A stretch of 64,000 nucleotides of DNA from an uncultured Paracoccaceae bacterium (GTDB lineage: Bacteria > Pseudomonadota > Alphaproteobacteria > Rhodobacterales > Rhodobacteraceae), in contig CANLDA010000002.1 of assembly GCA_947489325.1 (NCBI GenBank), positions 62,001 through 126,000 of the forward strand, written 5' to 3'. The notes under the pieces are model-generated. The model ran no database searches. It worked only from the letters and a program-made list of their open reading frames with translations, and had not been told where the DNA came from. Shown one piece after another: positions 62,608 to 64,000 of this stretch (its first letter is position 1; each line of letters starts with the position of its first letter). The position numbers and the translations under genes were made by a program.

Positions 62608-64000
62608 AACTGACGTCCAACGCCATTCCCTCTTCAGAATCCTTTCAGCAAAACTTAGCGGGCCATCTTGAGGCATTATCTGCGGTGTCCGATGTTGCGG
62701 CACAAGCGGCGCAAGGTGGCGGAGAGAGGTCGCGGGATCGTCATGTAGGCCGTGGTAAGATGTTGCCCCGGGATCGCGTTGCCAATTTGCTTGATGCCGG
62801 ATCACCGTTTTTGGAGATCGGAGCGACGGCGGCACACGATATGTATGGCGGCGCAGCACCTTGTGCTGGGGTGATTGCGGGTATTGGACGAGTGATGGGC
62901 CATGAGGTCATGGTTGTGTGCAATGATGCCACCGTAAAGGGTGGCACCTATTACCCGATGACCGTCAAGAAACACTTGCGCGCACAAGAGATCGCCGAGG
63001 AAAGCCATCTGCCTTGTATCTATCTGGTGGATAGCGGTGGGGCGAACTTGCCCAATCAGGATGAGGTTTTTCCGGATCGTGACCATTTTGGGCGCATTTT
63101 TTACAATCAAGCCCAGATGTCAGCCAAAGGAATTGCACAGATTGCCGTGGTCATGGGGTCTTGTACCGCCGGTGGGGCCTATGTGCCTGCCATGTCGGAT
63201 GTGACGATTATCGTTAAGGAGCAGGGCACGATCTTTCTGGCGGGCCCGCCACTGGTCAAGGCGGCAACAGGAGAGATCGTATCTGCCGAAGATCTGGGCG
63301 GGGGCGATGTGCATACGCGCCTGTCAGGTGTTGCGGATTATCTGGCAGAGGATGACGCACATGCGTTGGCCTTGGCGCGTCGTGCCGTGGGTCATTTGAA
63401 CCGCACAAAACCGGCCACCGTGGCGTGGCAATCACCAGAAGAGCCAGCCTATGATCCCGATGAAATACTTGGCGTGGTGCCTGCGGGATTGCGTACGCCC
63501 TATGACATCCGCGAGGTGATTGCGCGCGTGGTGGATGGCAGCCGATTGGATGAATTCAAACCACGTTTTGGCGAAACGCTGGTGACGGGATTTGCGCATA
63601 TCAAAGGCTGCCCCGTGGGGATCATTGCCAACAATGGCGTTCTGTACAGCGAAAGCGCACAAAAAGGAGCGCATTTTGTGGAGTTGTGCAGTCAGCGCAA
63701 TATCCCCCTGGTGTTTTTGCAAAATATCACCGGGTTCATGGTGGGGCAGAAATACGAGGCTGAAGGTATAGCGCGCCATGGCGCCAAAATGGTCACCGCT
63801 GTGGCCACAACCAAGGTGCCCAAGATCACCATGCTGGTGGGGGGCTCTTTCGGAGCCGGGAACTATGGCATGTCAGGTCGCGCGTATTCGCCACGGTTTT
63901 TGTGGTCATGGCCCAATTCGCGGATTTCCGTGATGGGGGGTGAACAGGCGGCTGGCGTTCTGGCTACAGTAAAACGTGACGGCATTGAACGCCAAGGTGG
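62604..64000 (+). CDS. mccB: Methylcrotonyl-CoA carboxylase beta subunit, 3' end cut by window
   Basis: The frame opens at ATG 62604, overlapping the ivd stop (ATGA), and stays open to the window end, giving 465 codons of an expected 530 or so. It is a biotin-dependent carboxyltransferase beta subunit: [94 protein letters not shown]. These favour methylcrotonyl-CoA over propionyl-CoA carboxylase, in keeping with the upstream isovaleryl-CoA dehydrogenase. The alpha subunit, hydratase and lyase genes would be expected past the window. Confidence 0.95.
   Translation, partial: MKLTSNAIPSSESFQQNLAGHLEALSAVSDVAAQAAQGGGERSRDRHVGRGKMLPRDRVANLLDAGSPFLEIGATAAHDMYGGAAPCAGVIAGIGRVMGHEVMVVCNDATVKGGTYYPMTVKKHLRAQEIAEESHLPCIYLVDSGGANLPNQDEVFPDRDHFGRIFYNQAQMSAKGIAQIAVVMGSCTAGGAYVPAMSDVTIIVKEQGTIFLAGPPLVKAATGEIVSAEDLGGGDVHTRLSGVADYLAEDDAHALALARRAVGHLNRTKPATVAWQSPEEPAYDPDEILGVVPAGLRTPYDIREVIARVVDGSRLDEFKPRFGETLVTGFAHIKGCPVGIIANNGVLYSESAQKGAHFVELCSQRNIPLVFLQNITGFMVGQKYEAEGIARHGAKMVTAVATTKVPKITMLVGGSFGAGNYGMSGRAYSPRFLWSWPNSRISVMGGEQAAGVLATVKRDGIERQG

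Overview
The window looks like a chromosome segment of a marine alphaproteobacterium of the Rhodobacterales (Roseobacter group). The grounds are protein style (Fur/Mur-type regulator, two-subunit PntAB, LiuR-type MerR beside beta-oxidation genes, DUF3422, MmcQ/YjbR, abundant Liv and Opp transporters), moderate G+C, and dispersed intergenic elements carrying a CCAAGAAGAA motif. No rRNA, tRNA, insertion sequence, prophage or CRISPR array is visible. The content is core metabolism interleaved with several compact catabolic clusters.

Layout. 1-4142: partial anmK, a three-gene minus-strand set (MEKHLA protein, DUF985 cupin, desaturase) and enolase. 4344-14199: a two-armed catabolic locus. One arm encodes a FAD-oxidoreductase/GcvT fusion. 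The other encodes a TetR regulator, a phosphonate-monoester-hydrolase/sulfatase-like enzyme, a complete LivGFHM-type ABC transporter, an AhpD-like protein and the Tat-signal binding protein. 14286-23862: EamA transporters, cupin, Fur, RhlE helicase, PhzF, CPA1 antiporter, SelO, GNAT and nucleoside hydrolase. 24119-26706: an HD-domain protein with the ligand pattern of PhnZ/TmpB diiron oxygenases, a divergent LysR gene, and an iron-binding protein. 27386-33834: a beta-oxidation operon under a MerR regulator with a palindrome upstream. 34052-41102: kynureninase, YjbR, a small membrane ORF coupled to a methyltransferase, pntAB and DUF3422.

41142-50783 is a divergent Opp-type cluster: binding protein and two permeases on one strand; a fused OppDF ATPase, two M20 metallohydrolases and a FAD amino-acid oxidase on the other. 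It is probably a pathway that imports and dismantles an N-substituted amino acid or peptide. 50871-57689 holds cell-envelope and cofactor genes (waaA, moaA) and the overlapping chain glmU-glmS-PNPOx-alkD. 57838-61183 has a HAD phosphatase, an MmgE/PrpD protein and a DegT-family aminotransferase. 61444-64000 begins a leucine-degradation operon (isovaleryl-CoA dehydrogenase, then methylcrotonyl-CoA carboxylase beta subunit, cut by the window end).

The best candidates for undescribed biology are the 4344-14199 locus (import, intracellular ester hydrolysis, then oxidation and one-carbon transfer to folate), the HD oxygenase/LysR pair at 24119-25641, and the 41142-50783 cluster. All functional statements come from reading sequence motifs; no database search was possible.
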